The notes beneath the pieces were generated by a model that searched no databases, was not told the DNA's origin, and saw only the letters and a program-made list of their open reading frames with translations. From NCBI GenBank assembly GCA_015059805.1, contig SUZO01000024.1, positions 1 through 36,202 of the forward strand: a DNA stretch of 36,202 nucleotides, given 5' to 3'. This DNA comes from Rikenellaceae bacterium. Its GTDB lineage: Bacteria; Bacteroidota; Bacteroidia; Bacteroidales; Rikenellaceae. Shown here one piece after another: positions 17,001 through 23,910 of the stretch (within the stretch, counting starts at the first letter, position 1; the number at the start of each line of letters is the position of its first letter). The position numbers and the translations under genes were made by a program.

Positions 17001-17454
17001 CGAATGATGGAGTATCTACTGCTGGGTCAAAGCCCTCAACATAGAAGTAGAATGCATCACGGCTCTCGTCATTTGCATTAACACCTGTGTAGTTCATTGT
17101 TACCACCTTGTTGTCAAGGGTGTAGTGACCGCAAGTAGCATTCTGAGCCCAAAGTACGATGTCGTACTTCATACCCTTGAGAAGAACGAGCTGGAATGTA
17201 AATGTGCCAGTCTCACTTGTTACAGTGCGGTCAAGAGCTGTAAGAGCCTCGTTAGTGCCATGCTCATAGACATTAACTGTCAGCTGCTTAGCAAGCTTAC
17301 CCTCGCCAAAGGCACGAGTACCAAGCTCTGGAAGAGATGCGGTGAAGGTTACCTCAACTTCGCCGCCAGCGATAGAAGACGAAATGTCTTCCTTCGCGCA
17401 CGATGCTGTGAACAGAAGTGCCACAGCCATCAGAAAACGAAAAATGTTTTTCAT
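14062..17454 (-). CDS. large DUF6562 / beta-helix surface lipoprotein
   Basis: 1130-residue lipoprotein starting MKNIFRFLMAVALLFTASC (Cys19) followed by Ala-Lys-Glu-Asp. Residues about 20-320 form the DUF6562-like domain shared with the genes at 1-199 and 23911-26658: GEVEVTFTASLPELGTRA, ARPFAQLN-type motif (here TRPFAQLN) and PLKRNYRTNILGSLLT. From about 335 onward there is an ISNANQLAWLAEQVNAG segment and ITLNNDIDL-type motif, then GLUG-like repeats (GIIGFADSS, GSIVGYSN, GGIIGYARG) and a parallel beta-helix-like region of repeated short strands with Asn and Val. A surface adhesin or fibre-like protein is inferred. It has its own promoter and about 200-base leader, and ends at 14015-14041. 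Confidence 0.82.
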   Translation of the reverse strand: MKNIFRFLMAVALLFTASCAKEDISSSIAGGEVEVTFTASLPELGTRAFGEGKLAKQLTVNVYEHGTNEALTALDRTVTSETGTFTFQLVLLKGMKYDIVLWAQNATCGHYTLDNKVVTMNYTGVNANDESRDAFYFYVEGFDPAVDTPSFALTRPFAQLNAAVNQSDMTAVSNSKVELTTSTVKVKTYTTLNIATGEVGGETEVEFVPTAMPKETFNTDYTLLSMNYILVPQDAVNAKMVSDVEFTFKANKNGSESAFSGTKYFNVPLKRNYRTNILGSLLTKPTDFTVTINPVFTEPAEEILVKPWDGTTEAVTPDANDVYSISNANQLAWLAEQVNAGNDFAGKTINLTNDIDLNNIPWTPIGLGELDPQFKGTLDGAKATRSGDCYVIRNLYVAPTKGEYTAAGLFGRLNGCVKNLVIDGAYIEHVTSGNSNGATTNGIAVVAGSTYNTSFETSVENVTVKNAVVKGNRYVAGIIGFADSSVKDCTVEDSEFILSCDNLTGSYDNADKGGSIVGYSNTERPVNVTGCVAKNVTITGYRDLGGIIGYARGTISGNTVEGVKLVVDNTHNYKNYTAAAQYDLGSYYGEKADAAVVENNTGEAEVVIEAIGLTWEQQAAVKNATVTLPAQAEPYVLPATIADGVTFVGDGVNTVVNVSKAYGSSISNATNVSFKNLTIEKDNTLYVGFYSINTETYIGCTIKGALWTYGNAYFEDCDFIQEGDDYNVRIYGKGNVEFKKCDFNCAYKSILIYSESAKEYNVAIEDCTFVSQNDDNKAAVQMHTEYGIYGSLNIKNSTATGFANINNGLWNELNKSNSIPTNNFEKWVDGERVYSEWSLVNGAYEVYTANGLNTVLQNLATANKAGNYTINFAADLKGTAVVSERKDVNIVIDGKNKKYDGQIKIEGMSGQSTETLLIKNVNFETSTASLDFIWSADTQNGSMWRYANNVTIEDCSFTAVEGSAAVHTAVGARFQQAYVITLNRCTATNLHSLLQAESCGTTVTVDGATIVNGKNGVSLNNTLNAIVKNSNIESVVAGGYGIRHKGQQNGYALTVTDCNVEAFVPVLVRNMTASAYTCTLSGNNTLTETNANHDWQIVICKGDYDGTAEPVAPTGNCTLVGADGFVVFGK

Positions 17455-17587
17455 AGTGCTTTGTTAATAAGTTAATGGGATTAAATAAATAATTTAATAG
17501 GTAATTGCAATTCAAAAGGCGCGCCAAACTTGGCAGCCATGAACTTGTAAAAGATGTTTTTTGGGAGTGCATATACACACAAATTCC

Positions 17588-17610
17588 CCCTCCCGAAATG
17601 GGCGAGAGGG
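17588..17610 (-). promoter_or_regulatory. GC-rich leader hairpin of the large lipoprotein gene
   Basis: 8-bp stem (17588-17595 with 17603-17610, one G-U pair) with a 7-base loop in the leader. An outer 8-bp pairing of CACAAGTT with AATTTGTG brackets it. The plan resembles the leader at 314-389. Bases 17455-17793 hold only this leader, the promoter and the terminator at 17731-17766. Confidence 0.4.
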
Positions 17611-17666
17611 CAATACTTAATGGGATAGTATTGAACTTGTGCATAAAAGTTAATGTTTTGCAACAA

Positions 17667-17697
17667 CAAAAGTAATAATAAATTGTGAAATTTCAAA
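17667..17697 (-). promoter_or_regulatory. promoter of the large lipoprotein gene
   Basis: Minus strand TTTG (17694-17697), exactly 19 bases, TACTTTTG (17667-17674): a full match to the Bacteroidetes consensus. Transcript start near 17660. Confidence 0.8.
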
Positions 17698-17730
17698 CGT
17701 TTAGCCATTTTTTTTTGCACATAGCCAAAA

Positions 17731-17766
17731 AAATAGAGACGTTCATCGTGGTGAACGCCTCTATTT
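17731..17766 (-). terminator. terminator of the nuclease/PHP operon
   Basis: An 8-bp outer stem (17731-17738 with 17759-17766) continues past one mismatch into GTTCA/TGAAC; a T run follows on the minus strand. It lies 27 bases after the PHP stop codon. Confidence 0.85.
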
Positions 17767-17793
17767 AGTCGTTATAACTCAAACAAGCTCTTA

Positions 17794-18969
17794 TTACTTC
17801 ACATCGATGCTCACAACTGGATTTACATTATCGCCGCAGAGCATGCTGGTAATAGTAAGGTTCAAGTTCTTACCCTTTGCAACGCTAAGCTGCAGGCTCT
17901 GGAAAGGCAGAAGGTTTACAGGCAGAGCGTTCTTAGATGTCTTATACTGGTAAGTAAAAGAGCACATATTTGTAAGGCGTACGGTGCGTGTACCCTTCTT
18001 GTCGGTGCTGACAACCTCGCACTTAACGCTTGCAAGGAACAGATCCTTAAGCAGCTGCTCGTCTCCGCAGATATAGCCACCAGAGCAAGCGAGTGTGCGC
18101 TTTGCCTCCAGTGCCTCACGCAGAGCCTCAAGGGTGCACTCCTTAGCGAAGATAAGGGTCATATTACGGTGCTGACCCTTCAGGCGGTAGTACTCGGCAG
18201 TGGTAGGGTGGATGTCGGTATTTGCAGCAACGAAGAGGTTATCCTCGCGTGCGCGGTCAATAATTGGCAGGTAGAGTGAGCCTCCATTTGCCACCTCAAT
18301 ACCGTCAATAAGACCCTCAGCATAGACCTTCTTCTCAAACTCGGTCTTTGCGCAAGTGGTACGACGCCAACCTGGGTGGTTGTGCTGGATAAGCGCGCCC
18401 TGCTTGCGAGCCTTGCGGATGCTCTCCATTGGGTCTGGATCGTAGATTTTGTTGTTATCCTTTGTAAAGAGGGCGTTGTAGTGACCAATCTTTACTGGCT
18501 CGCGGGTAATCTCTGCGCCAGGGATAACAAGAATGCCATACTTCTTGCTCTCCTTAACCGCCTCCTTGACTGGATAGTTAAGATCTGCAAGGATACCGCG
18601 CTCAGTAGCCGCATCAGTGATAAGGTTATAGTTCTCAACCTCAAGAGCCTTACCGCCAGTGTAACCCTTTAAGAACTTGAGCATCTTGCCCTCAATGCGG
18701 CGATACTCAATATGCTCAGTAATAGCGATAGCATCCAGACCATCATAGTATGCCTCACGAACACGGAAGGCAGGTGTAGTCTCACCATCAGAGTATATAG
18801 AGTGGGTGTGAAGGTCTGCCTTGTAGATGTTATATCCATTAACAACGGGCAAAACAAACTCTACTCGTTGTGCTGGCTGTGCGACAGCGGTACGCAGAGT
18901 CTCTGGATTGTACTGCGCAAAGGCGCTAATTGGCAAAATTGCCAAGAATGCAATAAAAAGTCTTTTCAT
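17794..18969 (-). CDS. secreted PHP-domain phosphodiesterase (Sb-PDE-like)
   Basis: 391-residue exported metallohydrolase. MKRLFIAFLAILPISAFA is a cleavable signal peptide. The PHP metal site is complete to the eye: DLHTHSIYSDG with His54, His56 and Asp61; Glu85-His86 in ITEHIEY; Glu153 in GAEITREP; His196 and His198 in QHNHPGW; Glu225; Asp252 and His254 in NTDIHPT. Exported PHP proteins of this layout in Bacteroidetes are related to Sb-PDE phosphodiesterases, acting on phosphodiesters; the natural substrate is unknown. It is the last gene of an operon of five S1/P1 nucleases, 19 bases after the fifth, so a role in breakdown of nucleic acid or nucleotide products is likely (inference). Confidence 0.88.
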   Translation of the reverse strand: MKRLFIAFLAILPISAFAQYNPETLRTAVAQPAQRVEFVLPVVNGYNIYKADLHTHSIYSDGETTPAFRVREAYYDGLDAIAITEHIEYRRIEGKMLKFLKGYTGGKALEVENYNLITDAATERGILADLNYPVKEAVKESKKYGILVIPGAEITREPVKIGHYNALFTKDNNKIYDPDPMESIRKARKQGALIQHNHPGWRRTTCAKTEFEKKVYAEGLIDGIEVANGGSLYLPIIDRAREDNLFVAANTDIHPTTAEYYRLKGQHRNMTLIFAKECTLEALREALEAKRTLACSGGYICGDEQLLKDLFLASVKCEVVSTDKKGTRTVRLTNMCSFTYQYKTSKNALPVNLLPFQSLQLSVAKGKNLNLTITSMLCGDNVNPVVSIDVK

Positions 18970-18988
18970 TTTAGTTATGTTTTAGTTG

Positions 18989-19792
18989 TTACTTTCCGAA
19001 AATAGTGTTTAGCGCGGCAGCAAGGCGATAACCCGCCCTCTGCATCTGGCTCTCAGCAAGAGGACCGCAGCGGTTTACAAACTCCATGTCAAGCTTCTCA
19101 ACTCTCTTGCCGTCGTTTATCACCCAGTAGATTATCGGGCGCACCTCAGAGCAGCTATCCTCAAACCACTGCTGTGCCCAGCCCTTGGTGATGCGCTTAA
19201 TATCCTTATCCTGCAAAACATTTAGGTGGTCGGCATACTTGCTATAGTCCCAGCCCTTATGGTAAGCCTCCACAATGCCTGTATCCCAAACAGCGTGATA
19301 ATCCCAACGCTCGCCAAGGAACTCAACAGCATATTTACCCTCGTTATGAAGGTCCACAAAACGCATGTGGGTAGGGCAGTGGAAGTCGGCAACGATGTGG
19401 ACGATGCACTTAATGGCTGTAAGGACCGTTGAGTCTGAAAGTGACTGATAATCCTTCAGTTGAACGCGGAAATCCTCCATTGCCGTCACACCATCGCGGC
19501 TCTTACGATAACGCTCGCGGATAATCTTTTCACTTGTACAGTCTACATCTGCAATAGAGGCGTGCCAACCCGCTAAAGCCTTGTTATAGGGCGGTGTAGA
19601 GGCTACCTCGTCCATCCAGAGCGAGTATTCATGAAGCGGAGTGCCAGCGGTGTAACGCTCAATATTTGCCTTTGCCTTTGGTGTAAGATTTCGCTCGGCA
19701 ATCTCGGCAATAGCCTTATGACCGACATATCCCCATGCCATAGCAAGCTGAGGAATGGCAAAGGCAAGGATAAAGAGTATTCCCTTTTTCAT
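18989..19792 (-). CDS. S1/P1 nuclease, copy 1 nearest the PHP gene
   Basis: 267 residues with signal peptide MKKGILFILAFAIPQLAMA; cleavage leaves Trp20 as the mature N-terminus, which binds zinc through its amino group in this family. All nine ligand positions are present: Trp20, His25, Asp61, His77, His132, Asp136, His142, His166, Asp170. S1/P1 enzymes cut single-stranded DNA and RNA to 5'-nucleotides and remove 3' phosphates. This copy and its upstream neighbour are closest to each other (shared NLTPKAKANIE, HASIAD and DCTS segments, and near-identical C-termini). Six bases separate the two genes. Confidence 0.93.
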   Translation of the reverse strand: MKKGILFILAFAIPQLAMAWGYVGHKAIAEIAERNLTPKAKANIERYTAGTPLHEYSLWMDEVASTPPYNKALAGWHASIADVDCTSEKIIRERYRKSRDGVTAMEDFRVQLKDYQSLSDSTVLTAIKCIVHIVADFHCPTHMRFVDLHNEGKYAVEFLGERWDYHAVWDTGIVEAYHKGWDYSKYADHLNVLQDKDIKRITKGWAQQWFEDSCSEVRPIIYWVINDGKRVEKLDMEFVNRCGPLAESQMQRAGYRLAAALNTIFGK

Positions 19793-19798
19793 ATTACG

Positions 19799-20611
19799 CT
19801 ACTTTCCAAAGATTGTATTAAGAGCTGCAGCCATCTGATAGCCAGCTTTCTGCATCTGAGACTCAACAAGTGGAGTCGCCTTGTCAAGGAACTCTTGATT
19901 CATTGTCTCAATCTTGAGGTTGTCTATCCAGTAGATTACAGGGCGGCAACTCCGTGCAGCATCCTCAAACCACTCCTGAGCCCAACCCTTGGTAATCTTC
20001 TTTATCTCCTTCTTACTCAGAGTGTTAAGATGGTCAGCATAGAGCTTGTGGTTTATCTTCTGACCTCTCTGCTTCTGCAGTGACTCAATGAGCCAAGTGT
20101 CCCAGAAACGGTGTACGCCCACCTTCTTGCCGTTGAAAACCGCCATAAAGTCACCCTTGTTTGCGTTGTCTACATATCTAACGTGACTTGGACAGTTAAA
20201 GTCGGCAACAACGTGTGTGATACACTTAATTGCAAAGAGAACAACAGAGTCTGGAAGCTCCTTGTAGTTCTTGAGCTGGTCGCGGAAGTTGTTCATCGCA
20301 GTAACGCCATCCTTACCACCACGATAGCGGTCACGCACAACCTGCGGAGAGGTGCAGTCGCTATCTGCAATAGAGGCGTGGAAACCCTCAAGTGCCTTTT
20401 TGTAGTCTGGGTGGTTACGATACTCGTCTACAAAGAGCGAGTACTTCCACAGTGGTGTGCCACCGGTATACTTCTCAATATTTGCCTTAGCCTTTGGCGT
20501 AAGGTTGCGCTCGGCAATCTCTGCAATAGTTCTATGACCCAACCTGCCCCAGCCAAAGGCGATTTGAGGCAGAAGCAGTAGCGCCACTGCAATAATTGTA
20601 AGTTTTTTCAT
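19799..20611 (-). CDS. S1/P1 nuclease, copy 2
   Basis: 270 residues; signal peptide MKKLTIIAVALLLLPQIAFG leaves Trp21 as the N-terminus. Ligands: Trp21, His26, Asp62, His78, His133, Asp137, His143, His167, Asp171, all intact. It is the sister of copy 1. The first base of its ATG is also the last base of the stop codon of copy 3 upstream (shared base 20611), a sign of tight translational coupling. Confidence 0.93.
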   Translation of the reverse strand: MKKLTIIAVALLLLPQIAFGWGRLGHRTIAEIAERNLTPKAKANIEKYTGGTPLWKYSLFVDEYRNHPDYKKALEGFHASIADSDCTSPQVVRDRYRGGKDGVTAMNNFRDQLKNYKELPDSVVLFAIKCITHVVADFNCPSHVRYVDNANKGDFMAVFNGKKVGVHRFWDTWLIESLQKQRGQKINHKLYADHLNTLSKKEIKKITKGWAQEWFEDAARSCRPVIYWIDNLKIETMNQEFLDKATPLVESQMQKAGYQMAAALNTIFGK

Positions 20612-21450
20612 TATTCTCCAAATATTTCGTTAATAATTTTAGCCATTCTAAGTCCAGCATTGAGCAGCTGCTCGGCGGCATACTCGCCATACTGATTCAG
20701 CGTCTGACCATCTACGACCGATAGCTCTTTGTCAGATACATCCTTATCATTCTCAACCTTTGGAACGCGGTTGAAGATGTTGTAGACCGTATGGGTGGTT
20801 TTTGCCACATCTTGCAGCCAATCCTCCCAAGTGCCAGCGGTAACGCGGTCAATATACTCCTGTGAAATAGAGCTGTCTAAAGCATGCCCCCAATCCATAT
20901 ATCCCCAATCTGGGTGGAGAATCTGGATAATGCCCGCATCCCAGAGCTTGTGATAGTTCCAGCGGCTCTTCTTGTTATTCAGATAGATGTCGTAGCTTGA
21001 GGTGTGAACTCTCTTTGTCTTCTCGCCAGTGCGGTCATAGAGTGCCACGTGACCTGGGCAGTGGTAGTCGCCAAAGGAGTGTACAAAGTGGTAGATAGTG
21101 ACCTTGAGTGCCGAGTCTGGAAGCTCGCGGTACTTCTTGAGCTTGTTTATAGAGGACTTCATATACTGGTATGGTCTGCCAATAGCCTCAAAAGAGTGGA
21201 TGTCGTAGTGGCAAACATGGCTCAGCCTTCCCCAAGATTTATGCTCGGCGCGGTGGTTGTCAAGCCAAGAGGCGTAGTAGACTATTGAGCGACCGTCAAT
21301 GCACTTTTCGATGTTCTCTTTAGCCTTTGGTGTTAGGTGGCGCTCAGCAATATATGCGATTGTTGCGTGACCATCGCGTCCCCAAGCAAAACACTCGGTA
21401 GTGGCTGCGATAGTTAGTATTGCGGTAAGTGTTAATATGAGTCGTTTCAT
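20611..21450 (-). CDS. S1/P1 nuclease, copy 3
   Basis: 279 residues; signal peptide MKRLILTLTAILTIAATTECFA leaves Trp23. Ligands seen: Trp23, His28, Asp64, His81, His124, Asp128, His134, His167, Asp171. It has the GRSIVYYASWLD block shared with copy 5, and a longer stretch between His134 and His167. Two bases separate it from copy 4 upstream. Confidence 0.92.
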   Translation of the reverse strand: MKRLILTLTAILTIAATTECFAWGRDGHATIAYIAERHLTPKAKENIEKCIDGRSIVYYASWLDNHRAEHKSWGRLSHVCHYDIHSFEAIGRPYQYMKSSINKLKKYRELPDSALKVTIYHFVHSFGDYHCPGHVALYDRTGEKTKRVHTSSYDIYLNNKKSRWNYHKLWDAGIIQILHPDWGYMDWGHALDSSISQEYIDRVTAGTWEDWLQDVAKTTHTVYNIFNRVPKVENDKDVSDKELSVVDGQTLNQYGEYAAEQLLNAGLRMAKIINEIFGE

Positions 21451-21452
21451 AA

Positions 21453-22286
21453 CTATTTGATTTTTACTTGAGGAGCGTTTGTGTCAAAGAGTGAGTTGAG
21501 TACAGCTGCAATGCGGTAACCTGCCACTGCAACCTGCTCGGTAGAGATAGGGTAAATCTTGTTCTGCCATAGGCGCAGGGATTTGCCATCAAAGCGAGTG
21601 CCTGTGTCAAGAAGGTCGTACACACTACGATAGAGTGGTGCATTGCCTGTAATCCAGTCGGTTACAGAGCCTTTGGTAATCTGAGCCACCTGCTCTGGGG
21701 TCTTGCGAGAGAGCTGGTGAACAAACTCGTTGGTCTTCCAGTTAAATGTACCACGAATAGAGTTGCTCTCCCAATATCCCATATAGCTATGCTTCTTGTC
21801 GTTGTAGTGATAGTAGCTCTTGCGCTTCTCAAGAAGGTCTGTAAAGACATAGTGAGTAGGGCAGTGAAGGTCGCTAAGAATTGTAATAACATAGAGCATA
21901 TTGTCGCAAGTCTGCTCCTTTGTAAGTTTGCCTGATTGTAGAGCCTTTAGCGAACTTATAAGACCTTCATACGCCAGTGCACTGCCAATAGCCTTATGCT
22001 CGTGCTTTGCAGCCTTCTTTGCGCTAAGAATCTTGTTCTTGTCTGTGAAGGCAATATTTCTCCACACCTTTGTGTGCTTGTAAGCCTCGTTGTCAGCATA
22101 GTCATAAATATGTTGTGCGTAGTATACAATGCTCTTGCCGTCAAGAAGCTCTGTGATACTCCTTTTTGCCTCCTCCGTGAGGTTGTCCTCAGCTATGGCT
22201 GCAATGCCAGCGTGAATGTGACGAGACCATGCAGAGGCACTAAGCGAACAGCAGAGTGCCGCTATGATAATTATAAACTTCTTCAT
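21453..22286 (-). CDS. S1/P1 nuclease-like protein, copy 4, zinc site degenerate
   Basis: 277 residues from ATG 22286 (MKKFIIIIAALCCSLSASA, mature Trp20); 26 extra codons in frame upstream lie inside copy 5 and are rejected. Family identity is clear (DGKSIVYYA, SDLHCPTH, C-terminal VAVAGYRIAAVLNSLF). Trp20, His25, Asp139 and His145 remain, but the position of the first Asp is Tyr61 (Asp62 is adjacent), the His after it is Arg76 or Asn77, the first His of HxxxD is Thr135, and the HxxxD near 170 is Met169/Glu173. Most zinc 1 and zinc 2 ligands are therefore missing. It may be a non-catalytic partner or bind a different substrate. The frame is intact with no stops, so it is not a plain pseudogene. 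Confidence 0.85.
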   Translation of the reverse strand: MKKFIIIIAALCCSLSASAWSRHIHAGIAAIAEDNLTEEAKRSITELLDGKSIVYYAQHIYDYADNEAYKHTKVWRNIAFTDKNKILSAKKAAKHEHKAIGSALAYEGLISSLKALQSGKLTKEQTCDNMLYVITILSDLHCPTHYVFTDLLEKRKSYYHYNDKKHSYMGYWESNSIRGTFNWKTNEFVHQLSRKTPEQVAQITKGSVTDWITGNAPLYRSVYDLLDTGTRFDGKSLRLWQNKIYPISTEQVAVAGYRIAAVLNSLFDTNAPQVKIK

Positions 22287-22287
22287 A

Positions 22288-23064
22288 CTATTTGTCAAAT
22301 ATTGAGTTAAGAATAGCTGCAAGACGATAGCCTGCAAGGGTAATGCGATTCTCTGCAATGTCAATAACCTTATTAAAGTAAGTCTCGTAACTTACCTGCT
22401 TATTTGCAGGAATCATATCAATAGCGCGCTTTGAGTACTCAAGACACTCGTTGTGCCAGTCGTCTGGCGTACCACTTTGGAAGGCTGCAATTTCGGCTGC
22501 AGAGTAGCGGTCAAGCTCAACGGCAATCTGCATTGGAGAGAGACCATTGTGCTTGCTGTCAAGTACGCGACCATCCCACATCTTGTGCACCTTTATCTTT
22601 GTCTTACCCTCCTTGACCACCATAGGACGAGAGGTTGGGAAGTCAATATGCACAGGACAGTGCATATCGCCCACAAGGTGTGTAAGGTACTTGATGTTAA
22701 TTGTAACAAGCGAGTCGCTGAGCGCACGGAAGTCTCCCATTTCAGAGACAATTCGCTTAATTTGAGATACTGAACAAGGTGGAGCTGGGTTGCCATTGGC
22801 ATCAGTACGCATGTCGTCTGTCCAATAATCTACGTGCCAGTCGCGGGTAACATCCATAGGTGGATCTGTTCTGTTAAAATCCATCCATGCGGCGTAGTAG
22901 ACGATAGAGCGACCGTTAAGATAACTCTCAATATTAGCCTTTGCACGAGGTGTTAGATGCTTCTCCGCAATATATGCGACAGTAGAGTGTCCCTGTCCGC
23001 CCCATGCCCAAAGAGTGCCCGTTGCTATAACTGCAAGCAACAGGGAAAGAATGGTTTTTTTCAT
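22288..23064 (-). CDS. S1/P1 nuclease, copy 5, first gene of the operon
   Basis: 258 residues; signal peptide MKKTILSLLLAVIATGTLWA leaves Trp21 as N-terminus. Ligands Trp21, His26, Asp62, His77, His129, Asp133, His139, His160 and Asp164 are all present. It is the shortest copy. Promoter box TATCTTTG lies 23 bases upstream of the ATG; one base separates its stop from the start of copy 4. Confidence 0.93.
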   Translation of the reverse strand: MKKTILSLLLAVIATGTLWAWGGQGHSTVAYIAEKHLTPRAKANIESYLNGRSIVYYAAWMDFNRTDPPMDVTRDWHVDYWTDDMRTDANGNPAPPCSVSQIKRIVSEMGDFRALSDSLVTINIKYLTHLVGDMHCPVHIDFPTSRPMVVKEGKTKIKVHKMWDGRVLDSKHNGLSPMQIAVELDRYSAAEIAAFQSGTPDDWHNECLEYSKRAIDMIPANKQVSYETYFNKVIDIAENRITLAGYRLAAILNSIFDK

Positions 23065-23086
23065 CGGTTTGTTATTTAGGTTTGTG

Positions 23087-23094
23087 CAAAGATA
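23087..23094 (-). promoter_or_regulatory. promoter -7 box of the nuclease operon
   Basis: Minus-strand TATCTTTG. The region where the -33 element should lie is the hairpin of the rpmA terminator (23106-23133), with no TTTG match, so promoter and terminator overlap. Confidence 0.6.
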
Positions 23095-23105
23095 ATAAAA
23101 ATAAG

Positions 23106-23133
23106 AAAAGCACCCTAAAAATAGAGTGCTTTT
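23106..23133 (-). terminator. rplU-rpmA terminator
   Basis: 8-bp stem (23106-23113 with 23126-23133), extended by two pairs after a mismatch, then a T-rich run on the minus strand. It follows the rpmA stop by 20 bases. Confidence 0.75.
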
Positions 23134-23152
23134 TTCTTAAAAATTAGATAGG

Positions 23153-23410
23153 TTATGAAAGTGGATTTACACTAACATAGCTCTTACCAGAAGCCTTCTT
23201 AGAGAAGACAACTACACCATTAACAAGTGCGAAGAGGGTGTGGTCCTTGCCCATACCAACATTCTCACCTGGATTGTGAACAGTACCGCGCTGACGAACG
23301 ATGATGTTGCCTGCCTTCGCTACCTGACCACCATAAAGCTTTACGCCGAGTCGTTTGCTCTCTGACTCACGACCGTTCTTGGAACTACCTACACCTTTTT
23401 TGTGTGCCAT
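23153..23410 (-). CDS. rpmA: 50S ribosomal protein L27
   Basis: 85 residues, [20 protein letters not shown] and [10 protein letters not shown], the standard L27 sequence whose N-terminal tail reaches the peptidyl-transferase centre. No Firmicutes-style N-terminal extension. Placed 21 bases after rplU, the usual order. Confidence 0.98.
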   Translation of the reverse strand: MAHKKGVGSSKNGRESESKRLGVKLYGGQVAKAGNIIVRQRGTVHNPGENVGMGKDHTLFALVNGVVVFSKKASGKSYVSVNPLS

Positions 23411-23431
23411 ACTTCTTTAACGATTTTAAGG

Positions 23432-23743
23432 TTATGCAACAATCTCTTCAATTAAAATCTGCGACAGATACTGACGGTGACCGTTGCATTTCTGATAACC
23501 GGTTCTGCGCTTCTTCTTGAACACGAGGACTTTGTCATCCTTCAGGTGCTTAAGAATCTTAACCTTTACTGAGGCGCCTTTAACAACAGGTGCGCCCACC
23601 TTAACCTGACCGCCGTTCTCCACGAGCAGGACCTTGTCGAAACTCAGGGTAGAGTCAACCTCACCCTCAAGACGGTGTACATAGAGTTTTCGACCTTTCT
23701 CAGCCTTGAACTGCTGACCTGCAATCTCTACAATTACAAACAT
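23432..23743 (-). CDS. rplU: 50S ribosomal protein L21
   Basis: 103 residues with [19 protein letters not shown] at the start and [15 protein letters not shown] near the C-terminus, the L21 signature. First gene of the rplU-rpmA operon. Confidence 0.98.
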   Translation of the reverse strand: MFVIVEIAGQQFKAEKGRKLYVHRLEGEVDSTLSFDKVLLVENGGQVKVGAPVVKGASVKVKILKHLKDDKVLVFKKKRRTGYQKCNGHRQYLSQILIEEIVA

Positions 23744-23793
23744 TTAGTTTATAGTTTAATTAGTTTTTAATGCACTTTAACACAAAATGCCTG

Positions 23794-23824
23794 CAAAAGT
23801 AATCATTATTTTTATTCTGTGCAA
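23794..23824 (-). promoter_or_regulatory. rplU promoter
   Basis: Minus strand TTGC (23821-23824), 19 bases, TACTTTTG (23794-23801). Leader of about 45 bases. Confidence 0.6.
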
Positions 23825-23867
23825 GCCTTTACTCCTATTTTTTTCTTTTGCACCATCAAAATAAAAA

Positions 23868-23891
23868 AAGGTACGCCCTGAAGCGTACCTT
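23868..23891 (-). terminator. terminator of the third DUF6562 lipoprotein gene
   Basis: 9-bp perfect stem (23868-23876 with 23883-23891), 6-base loop, then a run of T on the minus strand; 19 bases after the stop codon. Confidence 0.85.
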
Positions 23892-23910
23892 ATATAATAG
23901 TGTAGGATGA

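Noticed and set aside
14062..17454. Open frames on the opposite strand inside the large lipoprotein genes
   Set aside because: They mirror repetitive Val/Thr/Asn codons, lack starts or domains and overlap a complete gene.
22287..22364. 26-codon extension of nuclease copy 4
   Set aside because: It overlaps the end of copy 5 and places the signal peptide too far in; the internal ATG restores the shared layout.
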